DNA of 64,000 nucleotides, taken from assembly GCA_001792895.1 (NCBI GenBank), contig MARA01000010.1:62001-126000 (forward strand), written 5' to 3'. Below, one piece after another: positions 11,641-23,887 of the stretch. Made by a program: the position numbers and the translations under genes. A model generated the notes under the pieces. That model worked only from the letters and a program-made list of their open reading frames with translations. It was not told the DNA's origin and searched no databases. This DNA is from Lentinus brumalis (taxonomy: Eukaryota > Basidiomycota > Agaricomycetes > Polyporales > Polyporaceae). Each line of letters opens with the position of its first letter. Position 1 is the stretch's first letter.

Positions 11641-11922
11641 GGTGGCGCACGAGTCCGGGTCCCATGACTACGTGGAGCGAACCCACTGCAGCATAAGTGC
11701 CGAGAGCGTCATGAAGTCACCGGCACTGTCATGAGCTACCATCTAGTGCGGGAGTAGTCTCCATCGGGTATATCAGGTGCCAGGCCTTGGCACATCCCGC
11801 GACGCGATGTCTCCCACCCAGAGATGCGTCCACTCTCACGCCTCGACACTCAAATATAAAGTTGAAGCATACAGGATGCGCTGCTTTCGCATGTCCACAA
11901 CAAATCGCACAATCCGCGCACC

Positions 11923-12374
11923 ATGATCCAACCAAACAGCAACATGTACGCCACCGAGCGACTCTCCTCGTACACCACTGGCACCCCGTCGCAGCAACGG
12001 AGGCAGTACACGAACGCGAGCGCGGATGGATCTCGTGAGTCCCAGGACCGCCTTTCTTACGTATCCTAGGCCCGGTGCGTTGCGCTCACACCCTCGGACG
12101 TTAGGGAAGACGCAAGGGGTCCCATTAGGTCGAACTGCGTCTCTCACAACGCCCGAAAGCATGGCTCCGCTGCCTCCAGAAACCGTGCACATCAAGAGAA
12201 AACCCACTCTTGGCGACAAAGTGATCGGTACGTCCACCTAACCTTTCTTCGCGCGCACGAAGAGGCCGGCTCTGACACTCTGCGGGTCTGACAGGCACCG
12301 CCGAGAGCTTTGCGGGGAGGTTGGTGCATAATCGAGGCATGATTGAGCGGGGGCAGATCCGCAAGGGGATGTGA
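11923..12374 (+). CDS. Small CsbD-like basic protein
   Basis: Three exons: 11923-12034, 12105-12227 and 12295-12374, with GTGAGT..TTAG and GTACGT..ACAG introns keeping one frame to the TGA at 12372. The product is about 104 residues. The N-terminus is Ser/Thr/Gln-rich and the C-terminus reads KPTLGDKVIGTAESFAG then GMIERGQIRKG. That resembles the DKV.G..E...G......L...G..RK pattern of small fungal CsbD-like stress proteins. No signal peptide or membrane segment is visible. Assignment rests on pattern only. Confidence 0.6.
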
Positions 12375-12508
12375 ACGCAAACATGCATCTTCACGGTAAC
12401 CGGCATGAGTACGATTGCTTGTAAAGTGTAACATCATCCTGTATCAGTAACAGTCAGTGAGGCCAGAACAATGCCTCGCGAGGATGCTCAGGCGACGTCG
12501 AACTCACT

Positions 12509-13865
12509 TCAAGGGCAATCGACGGGGTTCCAAGTGATGGCGCCCTCTTTGCCTCTATCCAAGGCATCAATCGCGGCCATGTCTTCCGCGCTCAGCTCGA
12601 AGTCGAACACTTGAGAGTTGGAGAGGATGCGCTCCGGACGGGCAGACTTTGGCAATGGAACGTGCCTGAATACGAACGACTGGTCAGCAGCCACCTCACC
12701 TGTCCTGAGTGCTAGAGACGAACCCATGCTGGAGCGACCATCGGATGGCTATCTGGGCGGCGTCCTTGCCATGCTGCGTGCGAATACATGTAAGCATCCC
12801 GATGCGCCATGGGAAGAGGCCTAGGCGAGACAGACCTTCTCTGCCAGCCTCAGAAGAACGGGATCGTCAAGTCTGCCCTGAACGAGGGGGGAGTAGGCCT
12901 GCACGACGATTCCCTGTTCCCTGCAGTACTTCACGATCGGCCGTTGCTGGCAAAACGGATGCAGCTACGATGTCGACGGGTACATGGCCCGAATAAGCTT
13001 TGTCCCGGGAGAAGACATTCTGAGGACGCACCTCTATCTGGTTGACAGCGGGCAGCTCGAGCCCGGCGGCACGTATCTCCTCAATGTGCTGAGGGCCGCT
13101 GTACGAAGCGTCAGAACCCCGCACAAAAAGGTCTGAAAGGGACAGAGAGGGACGAACTAGTTGGAGACGCCGATACTCTTGATCTTCCAGGCATTCCTCG
13201 CATCAATGAGCGCACGCCACGTCTCAAGCCGCTTCTCCTTCCCAGAGAGCCCGCTGTGGATCAAATAGAGGTCAAAGTAATCTGATCACGCCAGCATCCA
13301 TCAGCAATCCACGGCACAAGCCTCGAAGCAGTTGACGTACTGCAGCCGAACTTGTCCAGCGAATCCTGCACCGCCGCGAGCGTGTTCTCGTACCCGTGCT
13401 CAGGGTGGTAGATCTTCGAAGCTACACAGCACATCATGAACCTTGTCAGAAAGCGAACTCCAGAAGTCACCCACTGACGAAGATCTCTTCTCGCGGGATG
13501 CCGCTCTCGCGGACCGCTTGGCCGACCTGGGCCTCATTTTTGTAGTACCGCGCAGTGTCGATGTGTCTGTGTGGCGTGCCCGGAAGTTCATTGGTTCTCT
13601 CGTGAAGCTACACTGTATACGGCCGCATGCGTCTGACTCACCTGTAACCACACCGCAGAGCGGCGAGACACGCAGGCGCACACTCGTCGTTCTCGAAGAC
13701 GCCCAGTCCAAGGATGGGCATCTCGTAACCTGCATTGAAGCCTCGTTAGCCACCACGTTCAACCAAGACACGATCCACGTGAGATCTCTTCTCTGGACCT
13801 GGCCAACACGCACCGCCCGGGAGACGAACCGTGGTGCGAAGCGATAAGGTCTTCGCTGACGACAT
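12509..13865 (-). CDS. Aldo/keto reductase 1
   Basis: NADPH-dependent carbonyl reductase of the AKR superfamily, expected to be a cytosolic TIM barrel. The start is ATG at 13865 ([18 protein letters not shown]). A GTGCGT intron joins to [20 protein letters not shown]. The catalytic tetrad is visible: Asp and Tyr in [15 protein letters not shown], Lys in [10 protein letters not shown], His in [11 protein letters not shown]. Later blocks are [25 protein letters not shown] and the C-terminal [20 protein letters not shown] ending NPVDCP. The gene is split by at least five short introns. The neighbour at 14207-15485 is a tandem paralogue on the same strand. A TATA-like ATATATACTTATA lies near 13945. 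Confidence 0.85.
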
Positions 13866-14206
13866 CGTGAACGTTAATCTTAGGATTCGCAGGAAGTGGT
13901 GAGGATGAGAACAGCGAGGATTTTGGCAGCGTCCCGGCCCACGCATATATACTTATACGCGGAACCCCGTCGGGAGCCGGCATGATCGATGAACCTTGCG
14001 CCACTTCAATGGTGACGTTTTATCCGGCCGAACGTTCTGTAACCGTCTTGCGTTCGCAATCTCGGTGATTCGTACAGAGGCTTGAAAGAGGCAAAAGTCG
14101 TCTCGATATCTAGACACAGTTTACAAGGCTATCGGCTGGTGAGCTTCTATCGAGCTATCGTGTCTGGCCTCACTCGATATTGTAAAGCCATCCCATCGCA
14201 GGCTCT

Positions 14207-15485
14207 TCACTCGGCGTCCACTGGGTTCCAGGAGATGGCGCCCTCCTTCCCGCGATCAAGCGCGTCCAGAGCGGCCACGTCTTCCGCGCTCAGCTCGAAG
14301 TCGTAGATGTCGGCATTGGACGCCACGCGCTCGGGCTTGGAAGATTTCGGAAGTGAAACAAAGCTGGTGCACGATCGCTCAGTTCGTCACATACGTCCTC
14401 CGCTCGCTGAAGTGCAACGACTTACCCGCGTTGTATTGACCACCGGACGAGCGTCTGGGCAGGATCTTTGTTGTACTGTCGAAAAAGCTCAGCTGGACTG
14501 ATTGGTGCTTTAAGTCTGAACAACATACCTTCTTGCCAATGTTGATGATCGTGTCGTTCCACTTGCCGCGGATGAGCGGGCAATATGCCTCGATCACGAT
14601 GCCATGCTTCGCACAGTAGTCCACAATATCCTTCTGCTGGCAGAACGGGTGAAGCTGCGAAACGCATACTCAGCCACATCCTCCATGGTTACAGACTAGC
14701 AGACGCGTACCTCAACCTGGTTCACTGCAGGCGTCTCGAGCCCTGCAGCGTTGATCTCCTCGAGGTGCTTCACACCGCTGTTGAAGTCGCTTGAGTCGAT
14801 ATATCATCAGTCCCATGACGAAGAGACGGCATACTAGTTCGAAACACCGATGGACCGGACCTTGCCGCTGTTCCTCGCCTCGATCAACGCCTTGTACGCC
14901 TCCAGTCGTCGCTCCTTGCCAGACAAGGGACTGTGCAGGAGCATCAAGTCGATATAATCTGTGCGTTCGCGGTCAGCGAGCTGGGGCACGTCACATAGGA
15001 GGTAAGCAGTGTACCGAACCCGAAGTTCCTCAGCGAGCTGTCGATGGCAGCAAGAGTCTTCTCGAAGCCGTGCTCCCCACTGTCAACCTTCGACGCTAGG
15101 TGCGATATCGCATCAGCGAACCTGGTACCGCAGGAGGCCACGAGGATACTGACTTATGAAGACCTGGTCGCGGGGAACACCGCTCTCTCGAAGGGCTTCT
15201 CCGACCTGGGCCTCGTTCCGGTACATACGTGCGGAGTCGATATGCCTATGGGCCGACTCGCGTCAGAAGATGGGTTTCAACACCCCGTGCAATGTACACA
15301 CCTGTAGCCGTGCTTCAGCGCGGCAACGCATGCCGGCTTGCAGTCATCGTTCAGGTACACGCCCAGCCCAAGCCTGGGGAGCTCGTAACCTGCGCACTCC
15401 TCGTCAGTTGAGGTTCGGATGCGAGGACGTGTATCCCACCGGAAGAGAGCTTGACAGCGGAATTGATAGTCAGTGCAGATGCCAT
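14207..15485 (-). CDS. Aldo/keto reductase 2, tandem paralogue
   Basis: Same AKR family and exon pattern as the gene downstream. ATG at 15485 gives MASALTINSAVKLSSG. An intron (GTGGGATAC..GCGCAG) precedes YELPRLGLGVYLNDDCKPAC. Asp and Tyr of the active site lie in HIDSARMYRNEAQVGEAL, and the Lys region reads SKVDSGEHGFEKTLAAIDSSL. A cofactor-side block reads YCAKHGIVIEAYCPLIRGKW. The C-terminus [20 protein letters not shown] ends NPVDAE, nearly as in the paralogue. The two genes are about 340 bp apart, head to tail, which indicates local tandem duplication. Substrate cannot be inferred. Confidence 0.85.
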
Positions 15486-16043
15486 GTGGAAGGTGTTGAG
15501 AAAGGTGGACTGGGGCTCGTCCAGGGAACCTCGGGTTTATATACATACTCAAGCAGACCCAAGCCCTGGGAACGACATACCGGGGCCTGGATTTCGGCGT
15601 AGAAGGTCGCGTAAGTCAGCTCGGGCTGGGTAAGGGTACTTATCTGCGATCGGGAGAGAGATCCTGAGATGACAGAGGCGATGACGACATGGGAGACCGC
15701 TGCCGTCCTCTATCTTCCCGATCTTATCTGATATCAAGACCTACTGCCAGCGACCCCGGTAATTGCAGGTATGTAGACGAGGTTGAGACGCAGAGAGGCG
15801 GACGGCGGTCATTGGGCCGTCGACTGCGAAAAGGTCGATGGCCGGGCCAACGATATGCCGCGTGAAGGGAATGGTGTGACTTAGGACTTCAGGACGAGAG
15901 ATAGACGACTGGGAAGCATGCATATTCAGAAGTATTGGTCACCTATGTACACCAGGATGACGAACGCGATGAGCACTCCGCAACTCAGGTGAGCCAGGCC
16001 TGACTCACATCGACGTGCAAGACAGGACGCAGACTCGTTGAAA
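15486..16043. other. Intergenic stretch
   Basis: No convincing gene between the reductase pair and the WD40 gene. It should contain the reductase 2 promoter and the WD40 gene's 3' end. Confidence 0.4.
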
Positions 16044-17263
16044 TCACCTAGGCGTCCGCCACACCTTCACCGTTCCATCCGCGCTCGCGGTGATCAGCTC
16101 CCCAGCCTCGACCGGATGTTGCTCTATCCATGTGATGACCCTATCGTGCACCTTCGGTGGCGGGTTGGGCTGCAGCGGCGCGGCCTACACAGACAACTCG
16201 ATCAGCAAGTCAGGCGCACGGAAGGAATGAGGACACGCACATCAACCAGATCCCAAGCCCATACTGAACCGTGCTCGTCTCCGCACACTACCGTCGACTC
16301 CCCGTGCCCGAAGCACGAACGTATCCGATAGGACGTGCTTGTGTGGCCCTGGAAGTCGTTCAGCATCTTCCCCGTGGACATGTCCATCAGGCGGACGTGC
16401 GCGTCCAGGGTCGTCGCGAGGTAAGTCTGGTTATCTTGCGATGGCACAATCGCCGTGACGGGATCTGAAGGGGCGACCGACTGAGAAGAGGGATAGATAG
16501 ATTTCAACAAGGGTACTCACGTCCGAGGAAGTCGGTGCGCAGCTCCCCCATACGCAGGTCGTACGTCCGGACGTGCCCATCCACCGAACCAGTGACGATG
16601 TATGACCCGCCGACGTGTAAAGCTTGTACCGCGTCACGCGCTTCGTCCAACACTTGGATAGGTTGACGGTTCTGCGATCTGCGAGAGGACGTCAATCGTC
16701 TGCCGGGACACGAACAGCAGGGAAGAACACGCACTTGAGATCCCACAGCCTAACGGTCGAGTCGTACGACCCTCCAGCGCACTAAGCATCTCAGGCCTTC
16801 CCTCCCCCTCGCAGCAAAACGAACACTCACCGCTCGCCAGCACGCTCGCGTCCTCGTTGAACTCCACCGTGAAGATCTTGCCCATGTGCCCCGGTATCCG
16901 CCGAATCGTCTGCCCCGTCACCACGTCCCATAGGAAGACCTGCCTGTCTCCTCCGCACGACGCGAACCGGCTGTTGTCGTGCGCTCTGTCCGCATCACGC
17001 GTGAGTCAAACAGCCGCTCTCGGAGGACAGGGGCGAAAGACGTACACTGTGAGAGACAATACTTCGTATCCATGTGCCGCGTATGACTTAATCTCAGTTC
17101 CAAGCTCTGGGTTCCAGAGCTTCACAGTGCGGTCTTGCCCGCCGGAAAGGACGTACTTCGCGGTGCCCTTCGCGTAGCGAGCGACGTGTACAGGACCTTT
17201 GTGGTTTGCGAGTGTTTTGTGTAGTGTACGAGGTGTTGCTGCTGGGCCGCGAGACGGTGCCAT
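16044..17263 (-). CDS. WD40 scaffold protein, MORG1/WDR83 orthologue
   Basis: Seven-bladed WD40 propeller, about 310 residues, matching MORG1/WDR83 (MAPK-organiser scaffold, also found with the spliceosome). The start is ATG at 17263 (MAPSRGPAATPRTLHKTL). Blades in order: VARYAKGTAKYVLSGGQDRT, KLWNPELGTEIKSYAAHGYE, RFASCGGDRQVFLWDVVTGQ, KIFTVEFNEDASVLASG, then the diagnostic QVLDEARDAVQALHVGGSYI and SVDGHVRTYDLRMGELRTDF, LMDMSTGKMLNDFQGH, VVCGDEHGSVWAWDL, and ITASADGTVKVWRTP at the end. Several introns of ~50 nt interrupt it. It is divergent with the haloacid dehalogenase gene, sharing a ~400-bp promoter region. Confidence 0.88.
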
Positions 17264-17668
17264 GTCAGTGACGAGAGTACAAAGTTTGGAAGATGGGGGC
17301 AGGAGGAGGAGGAAGAGGAGAAGGAGAGGAGCACTGTCCGATAAACTCGGGCACGCTAGACGCTCGCACGTGGATTCCCTATATGGCAAGTGTCGTGTTG
17401 GGGTTTGCCAGATCTCGTCGTTACGAGCAAACCCACAAGTTGATTTGTCTCCAAAGCGTGCTGGAAACAGGCGAGTAGCATCGTGTAGTAGATCTTGTTG
17501 GAATGCCAAAGCTGATAACAGCTCACGCCTCGTTATACGGTGCGAACTTGACGCAAATCAGTCAGTAGCCGCGGTCTCAGTGACCTGACTCAGCAGCACA
17601 TTGCCACTTTATATAGACTTGATCATCCTTTCCAGTGGTCAGGAACGCTACTCCTACAGTAAGTCGTA

Positions 17669-18766
17669 ATGCTGCACCAAGGCAGCCCACTGGCCGGCGT
17701 CGAAGTGTACATCTTCGACGTCTTCGGTACCGTAGTCGACTGGTACGGAAACATCACAAAGGCACTTGCTGCAGCCGCACCCGAAGGTATCAATGAAGGT
17801 ATGACACATCTAAAGACATCCATGAGACTGCAAGCATACGAAATTAACGTCTAACAGATTGGCACGCGTTCGCCACCGAATGGCGGACTGGTTACTTCAA
17901 GCATGCGTGAGTTTTACCGTGCATGACTTCCACGTCAGATCAAATAACTGAGATTGTATGGGTAGCCGAAGAATCGCCGCCGGAAGCGAAGGCACCACGA
18001 ACATGGACAAAGCTCACCGACAGGTCCGCGTTGTCGCTTCCGACTCTGAGTACAGCCTGTTCATCCAACCTGTCCATTCAACCACATACAGATCCTTGAT
18101 GCGATGCTCGAATCGCCACGATGGTCGAAGCTAGGCTCCGCTTGGAATAGCGACCACAGAGAGGCACTCGTGAAGGCCTGGCACAAAGCGAATGGTGCGT
18201 CTGTCCACGATCTATATTGGTCTCCCTTACGAGCGAGCTAAATTTGAACGCTAGGCTGGCCCGACTCATCGAAGGGAATATACGGCCTCAAGAAGAAAGC
18301 CATAGTGGCCGCACTGTCCAACGGGAACATCCGCTTCCTCGTCGATCTCGTAAGACCTCCAGTCTAGCGACCGTCTTATCCTGATGTACCTCCGCTACGC
18401 AGGCGAAGCACTCCGACCTGCCGTTCGACGTCATCTTCTCCGTTGACTTCTTCGGGACCTGCAAGCCGTGAGTGACTCCATATGAGCCCCCAAAATGCAT
18501 GCAAGCTCACCGCAGCGCATCCATTCAGGAACGAGAAGGTCTACCAAGGCGCGCTACACCATCTCGACATTGCCCCGGAGAAGTGCGCCATGGTGGCTTG
18601 TCATCTCTGGGACCTCCGGGCGGCGGCGCAGCAGGGCATGAAGACGGTGTACGTTCCGCGTGACACAGACGACGAGGAAGATAGAAACAATGTGAAGAGT
18701 AAGGCGGAGGGCGGGGAAGTCGACGTCGTGGTCAGCTCGCTTGAGGAGCTAGCGGAGATCGCTTGA
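17669..18766 (+). CDS. Haloacid dehalogenase, type II (HAD superfamily)
   Basis: HAD hydrolase of the L-2-haloacid dehalogenase type. ATG at 17669 follows a TATA-like TTATATAG near 17611. The gene has seven exons or so. Motif I is VYIFDVFGTVVDW (nucleophile Asp), motif II ALSNGN (Ser), motif III the Lys in NEKVYQGALHHLDI, motif IV MVACHLWDLRAAAQQGMKTV. Exon 2 reads DWHAFATEWRTGYFKH and later exons SPRWSKLGSAWN and FDVIFSVDFFGTCKP. The C-terminus ends VVSSLEELAEIA. The order and spacing fit the family; the true substrate in fungi is usually unknown. Confidence 0.87.
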
Positions 18767-18834
18767 GACAGAGCAGTAGTAGTCATGTGGGGAGACCAAG
18801 AAGGTGTATCAACAGATTTCGCATCCGAAAATCT

Positions 18835-21520
18835 CTACGAGGAGGCGTCGCCGGCACGAGCGTCTTCGGGTCCGTTCCGCAGTGGTGTAGACGCAGACTC
18901 GGGAGTGATATGCGGCGTGGGAGCTGCCAGTGCTCCAATACTCGGTTCGTGCGAAGGTCTCCCAGGATTCAATGTTTCCCCTTCATCCGACTCCGACAAC
19001 GGGAGTATGGACTCCAAGTCCCCTATTGGCAATGTCTCAGGTATGGGCGGCAGAGGACCTGAACGTCGAGAAGTCAGTGGGGGGTTGGCACATCCACAGG
19101 AATCAGAGTACTCACGGCTCTCAAACATCGGAAGCCCTGAAGGTAGGTTATAACTCACAGCCCTGCCCAAGCGTAGCCGTTTCCGACCAGTACCCAGATG
19201 CATGTGGTACATGTGTGGATCAGCGAGAGGGCTGTCCGGGAAATCGCTTGATCTGTCCACGCTCGAAAGTTCAGGAATTGTGATAGTCAGTTCTTCTGTA
19301 GCAATTCCCGAGTCAGTATGATGTTCATTAGAACATGAGAGTACCAACCATGGCTGAGAATGTCTGCCCACGGTTCGAGGACTTCGGCTTCGCCCTCGGG
19401 AGGCGTCGTCTCTGCGAAATCCACGGCCACCGGCACAGTGCTTCGTGAAGCACTGACACCACTTGCCGCACGGCGACATAGATTGTCATGGCCCAGCTGC
19501 GGCGAACTAAGTGGAATCACAGCACCAAGATCCTCCTGCAGTTTTGTTAGCGCACGCCGTGCTCCCCGCGAGGTTCCTTCTCCAGGATTGCCATGACCAA
19601 ATGTGGAGATGTAGCCATTCTCGATCACGCACACGGCCTCCTGGAACACCTTCACTAAGTTTTCCTCCACAAGGCCTGCAGTTCGTGGCTCCTTCCGCAT
19701 CGTCCGGAGAAGCAGAGGGAGTTCGGAGTATCGAAGGGCCCAAAGGAGGACCCCCAGCCGCGATCGATGCGTGCTCTGCGAGGAGAAATGAAGGAAGAGC
19801 TTCAGTCCGCGCAGTATATTCTTCACGCGTTCCGACGCCGGTGAGCCGTCCCTCTCCAAACGTACCCGATGCCGCAAGAGATACTTGACGGTGTATTCGA
19901 TCCCGGTGAGGTAGTAGCTGACCGACTCGGTGCGGTCCAGGTCCACGAGCTCCTCGATCTCCACTGGCTTGAGCGGAAACGTCGCTTCGACTGTCCCAGG
20001 ACGTCAGACGGAAGATGACGGAGTAATGGGAAGCACGTGCTTACCGTCTTCGAGAACTGCCGACCCAGGGACGAGGCTGGTCTCGGCGTCGATCCGTGTC
20101 TTCTGGAGATATACAAGGATACGATGGAAGGCCTCCCGCGCTGCTATACGCCGCGAGACCAGTTGCGACATCGCCAGCAGGTACAGCATGCCTAGACGGG
20201 ACTTCAAGGCACACGCCGGATGTCGAGGCATGGTTTGCAGAACTTTCCGAACCGCACCCTTCCGTGGCTCGCAGGTGACGAGAGACAGAACACTGAGGAT
20301 GAATGACATCACAGGACGCCATACCCTCCACTCGTGCGTCGGAAGCTTGGACGTGACATCACGAAGGAGATCGACGTAGCGCATCGACATACGCGCGGAA
20401 AGCGAGTGCATCTCGGAGAGACACTGGACGACGGTAGTGTTGAGCATCGAGTTGTCGCGTGTTATGTAGTACGCTGTGAGTGCAAGCGACTGCTCCAGCT
20501 CGACGTTCCTCGCGTCCGCGTCGGGCTTCTCGCGCGTCTGCCACTCTCTGAAGCTCCCCACGCGCTGCATGTGAGCCAGGAGCACCCGTGTGGCATCCCG
20601 AATACGTGCCAGAGCGACGTACTTGCGGGACGTCCACGATGTCGTCTCGAGTGCAGCTTGGTGCGCGGTGCGTTCCACAACTCTCAGGACCTTAGAGGAT
20701 GCTCTAGCGACCGCCTGAGCAAATAGGGAGCAACTGAGGGCTTGTGGCGACTGGTAGCAGCAGTCGGGATAGAAAATGGGGAAGACCGTCGTCGCTGCCG
20801 TGAAGGAAATGAGCAGCCCGACAAAGAGTGAGGCTGGAATGGCGACCGACGGGTTCAAGGTCCATAGAAGGATGAGCAAGCCGGTTAAGAAGAGCGCCAG
20901 AGCGAGCTGCAGGAGCATTGGTAGGGCCGCGATGATCTCCGGCACATGCCACTTGAGCAGGCTGTCGTATCGGTATTGCCGCAAGCGGGCGACCTCTGGA
21001 GAAGTCCCAGACAGACTCTGACTGTACTGGTGAAGCCACTGCTTCACCAGTACCGCAACACTTGATGCGGACAACGTGCAAATCAGGGAGGAGAACCATA
21101 GCGCGTTGATCCAGACGGCGGAATGGGGAGCCGTAAAGGGCGCGTCAGATGCCGGGACGAAGGGTGCCTTCTGCGTGGAATTCACGAAAGGCTGCGAAAT
21201 CGAGTAGCTCTCGAGCTGGCTTGACATATACGCCAGCGCCAAGACAACGGTATCCGTGTTGTCCGGTTGCAGTAGGGGGTAGGATTGGACGATGAAAGCT
21301 GTTAGCGCGGTCGAGAACAGACCGGCCTGGGGAGAGATCAGTCGAGTTCGGTGAAGCGTTGACGATACATACAAAAACAAGGACCATATCAAGCTCTGCG
21401 TTCCATCTCTTGAGCCGTTCTTCGTAATTGCGTTCGATAGCGTTAGCACAAAATTTCCAGGCTTCCTCTCGTTGCTCAGTGGTGGAGATCCAACTAGAGA
21501 GCGCTGTGCTAGTGGAACGC
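18835..21520 (-). CDS. DUF6535 multipass membrane protein
   Basis: Agaricomycete-specific DUF6535 protein of unknown function. The first recognisable exon reads TEQREEAWKFCANAIERNYE to WNAELDMVLVF. An intron (GTATGTATCG..CCCCAG) follows, then AGLFSTALTAFIVQSYPLL. Four membrane segments are seen: AGLFSTALTAFIVQSY, WFSSLICTLSASSVAVLV, ALPMLLQLALALFLTGLLIL and SLFVGLLISFTAATTVF. A long helical cytosolic part follows, then VEIEELVDLDRTESVSYYLT after an intron near 19990-20043, and a Ser/Pro-rich tail ending at the stop 18835. The true start exon upstream of 21520 was not identified: a TAG precedes the exon and an acceptor-like CTAG sits there. Confidence 0.8.
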
Positions 21521-21529
21521 TAGACGGAT

Positions 21530-22380
21530 ATGTTGAGTACTATGACATGGCATTCGCGGGCGTCGGCCGCGACACACCTGAGGGGCACGGATATGACTTG
21601 GAGGCATGAGTTGCGTGGCGTACCGGGAGACGCGCTAAGGTCAATGTCAACGCTTATGGCGCTTTGGACCGCAGTAACATCGCACAGCCAATGCCATATG
21701 CATGGCCCATCATCAAACCTTCTCTGTTCACATTTAATATGCTCTCAGACGCTCAGAGGCTGAACATACCTTGCAATGCGTTAGGTACGTATATTGGCAT
21801 CTCCGGAGATGATGAGCAGTTTCTTACCAACCTCGAGCACTCGGAGTAATTGCATCGGGCAAAACTTGAAGTACATGTGACATCGATGTTGGGCTGCCGC
21901 ACAGGCCTTGCCACTGAGTACTGAACAGCCACCAGTGGGTGAGCGAGGCGGTCGCAGCGACTTCATGTCGGGACTTTGAGTGGTTAGTTCCTGAGAAGAC
22001 GAGCGTACGAAGGAGAGATGTCGGAAAAGGCCAGAATAGGGTTCACGCCGCTTACATAACTTTCCCACTTACCATCTCAGGTGCCCGCCATAACCGTAGT
22101 CTTTGAGTCTCCTCGTCTTCGAATAACCCTCCTCAGATACATACTCCGCAAGATAGTAATTCGCATGGATGCAGACCTCTAGACTGGGTGAGCATGTCAA
22201 GCTTATTTGTGTGCCAGCGATTCACAGCAACCCACGCTCCTGGCCATAGACATCCGGCAGTAGTAGGCTCGTTGGCCAGCTAGTACCTACTCCCTTGTGG
22301 CGACGCTTGGGCTGCCATTGATGGTACCAAAGCGCTAGTAGGTTTTGTCCTTTGGCCGTCCACGCTGGCGGCTGGTGTGG
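21530..22380. other. Intergenic stretch, possible 5' exon of the DUF6535 gene
   Basis: No gene was recognised. It should contain the missing first exon(s) of the DUF6535 gene. A TATA-like TGTATAAAGAG near 22389 belongs to the plus-strand gene at 22470. Confidence 0.35.
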
Positions 22381-22469
22381 CGCCTCCGCTGTATAAAGAG
22401 TATTCTATTCAATCCTATCATGCCGTCGGTACTACAACCACACCGTTTCCACACAACTTCGACTCCCCA

Positions 22470-23334
22470 ATGTCTCTCCCGCCGACTCGGACGAAACCGA
22501 AGAAGTTCTTCGCCAGGGATATCCCGGGTGGTGATTACAGTGCGTACCTTCTCCCGTCGCTCTCTTTGATCAGCGTGTCGGCTCTCATCACCGCTGCTAA
22601 TAGCGGGGCTGGTGGAGTACCTCGCGCGGTACTACCTCAAGGACGTCGAGAAGTTCCTGAATGACTTCCACAAGCAAGTGTTCGACAAGGCTCTCGCCTC
22701 AGGCAAGACCATGAACCTCGTAAAGCTGGCCCGGTGGCGACTCGAAGAGGGCGCGGTCGTGTCGCCTGACAGCGTCCCCGACATACTCGCCGATGCTAAA
22801 GGACTCTTGCACGTACAGAGCGAACCAATCGATAGTGGCTTGAAGATAGACATCTTCGTCTCCGCGGCCCTCAGCGTCGTGGACAGGCCCATGCACCCAG
22901 CCCACTGTGCGTTCTGGGCGAAGAACTCTTTAGAGGTCATGACGAAGTTCGTGGCCGATGTCTACAGTGGGGAATGATTCAGAATTCAGATCACGCTATA
23001 ACCTCAGATGACAGTACTTATTTTCGCAGTCTATGCGGACCCGACAGTCATTCTCTTCCCGATCCACATCGAAGGCCCAAAGAATCTCTTGAACAGAGTC
23101 AATTGGTGGCAGATGCACTACGAGGAACATATGGCTGCTGATGCGCTCGAGCGCGTCCAGAGGTGGATGGCGGGACATCTGGCAGACGTTGGTCGTAAGC
23201 ATGCCGCCAAGCAACGTAGCGATGCCGGGCAGGCTTCCAAGTCCAGAAAGAGAGTATTCGGAACTGCGAAAGGTCGCTCGAGCCCGGATACGATCGAAGG
23301 CGGGAAGGGGCGCGGTGAGTCGTCGATAATGTGA
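22470..23334 (+). CDS. Divergent third member of the orphan family
   Basis: Three exons. ATG at 22470 gives MSLPPTRTKPKKFFARDIPG. A GTGCGTACC intron joins to TGLVEYLARYYLKDVEKFL. The core LVKLARWRLEEGAVVSPDSV, DIFVSAALSVV and PAHCAFWAKNSLEVMTKFVA matches in order the WWRAEKAG / KAIFVLGAL / AAFWAFWGxxSxxxTAxLV signature of the four neighbouring genes. A second intron (near 22967-23028) precedes YADPTVILFPIHIEGPKN and a short basic tail (KSRKRVFGTAKGR) that occupies the place of the long Lys/Arg-rich exon 2 of its relatives. It lies head to tail with the genes at 23888 and 25984, so the locus is a tandem array of one family. Function unknown. Confidence 0.65.
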
Positions 23335-23887
23335 CGATAGGAGTGAGACTTACTCACCCGGGTACATGACCAGCGCAGCCCATTATGCGGTCGCAAGGTG
23401 CTACGACGGCGCTCATCCGCAAAAATAGCCGTCCTAGCAGTCTGACCAAAGTGTGAGATGCCAGCAGCGTGGCATGCGGTCGAATGTATGGACGCAGAAA
23501 CAATTGAATGTCGTCGGCTTTTTGAACTGGATGAGATAACTCACCATCGCCTCTTACTTCAGTGCAGTGTGCAGGCACACTCAGCCGCACCCTCCCCTAC
23601 CCTCCCCCGACGCGTCCTACTGTCCCTACGCGGAGCCGCTGGACTCTTGCCGACTCGTTCCCACAGGCGTGTCCTCGAACAATAGCGTCAACAGAACCAA
23701 ATAACGCGGTCGCGTCGACGCGACCCCGGCCCGGAGCCGCCCGTAATTGCTTTGTCGGTGGCTGAGGTCAAAGCTGGTCAAGTCCAAGCGGCCACACTTC
23801 ATTCTCTCCACTCACCTTCGACCATCTCCTTCCCCTACAACCACCACTACCCACAACCACCACTCCCCAATCATCACCACAACGACC

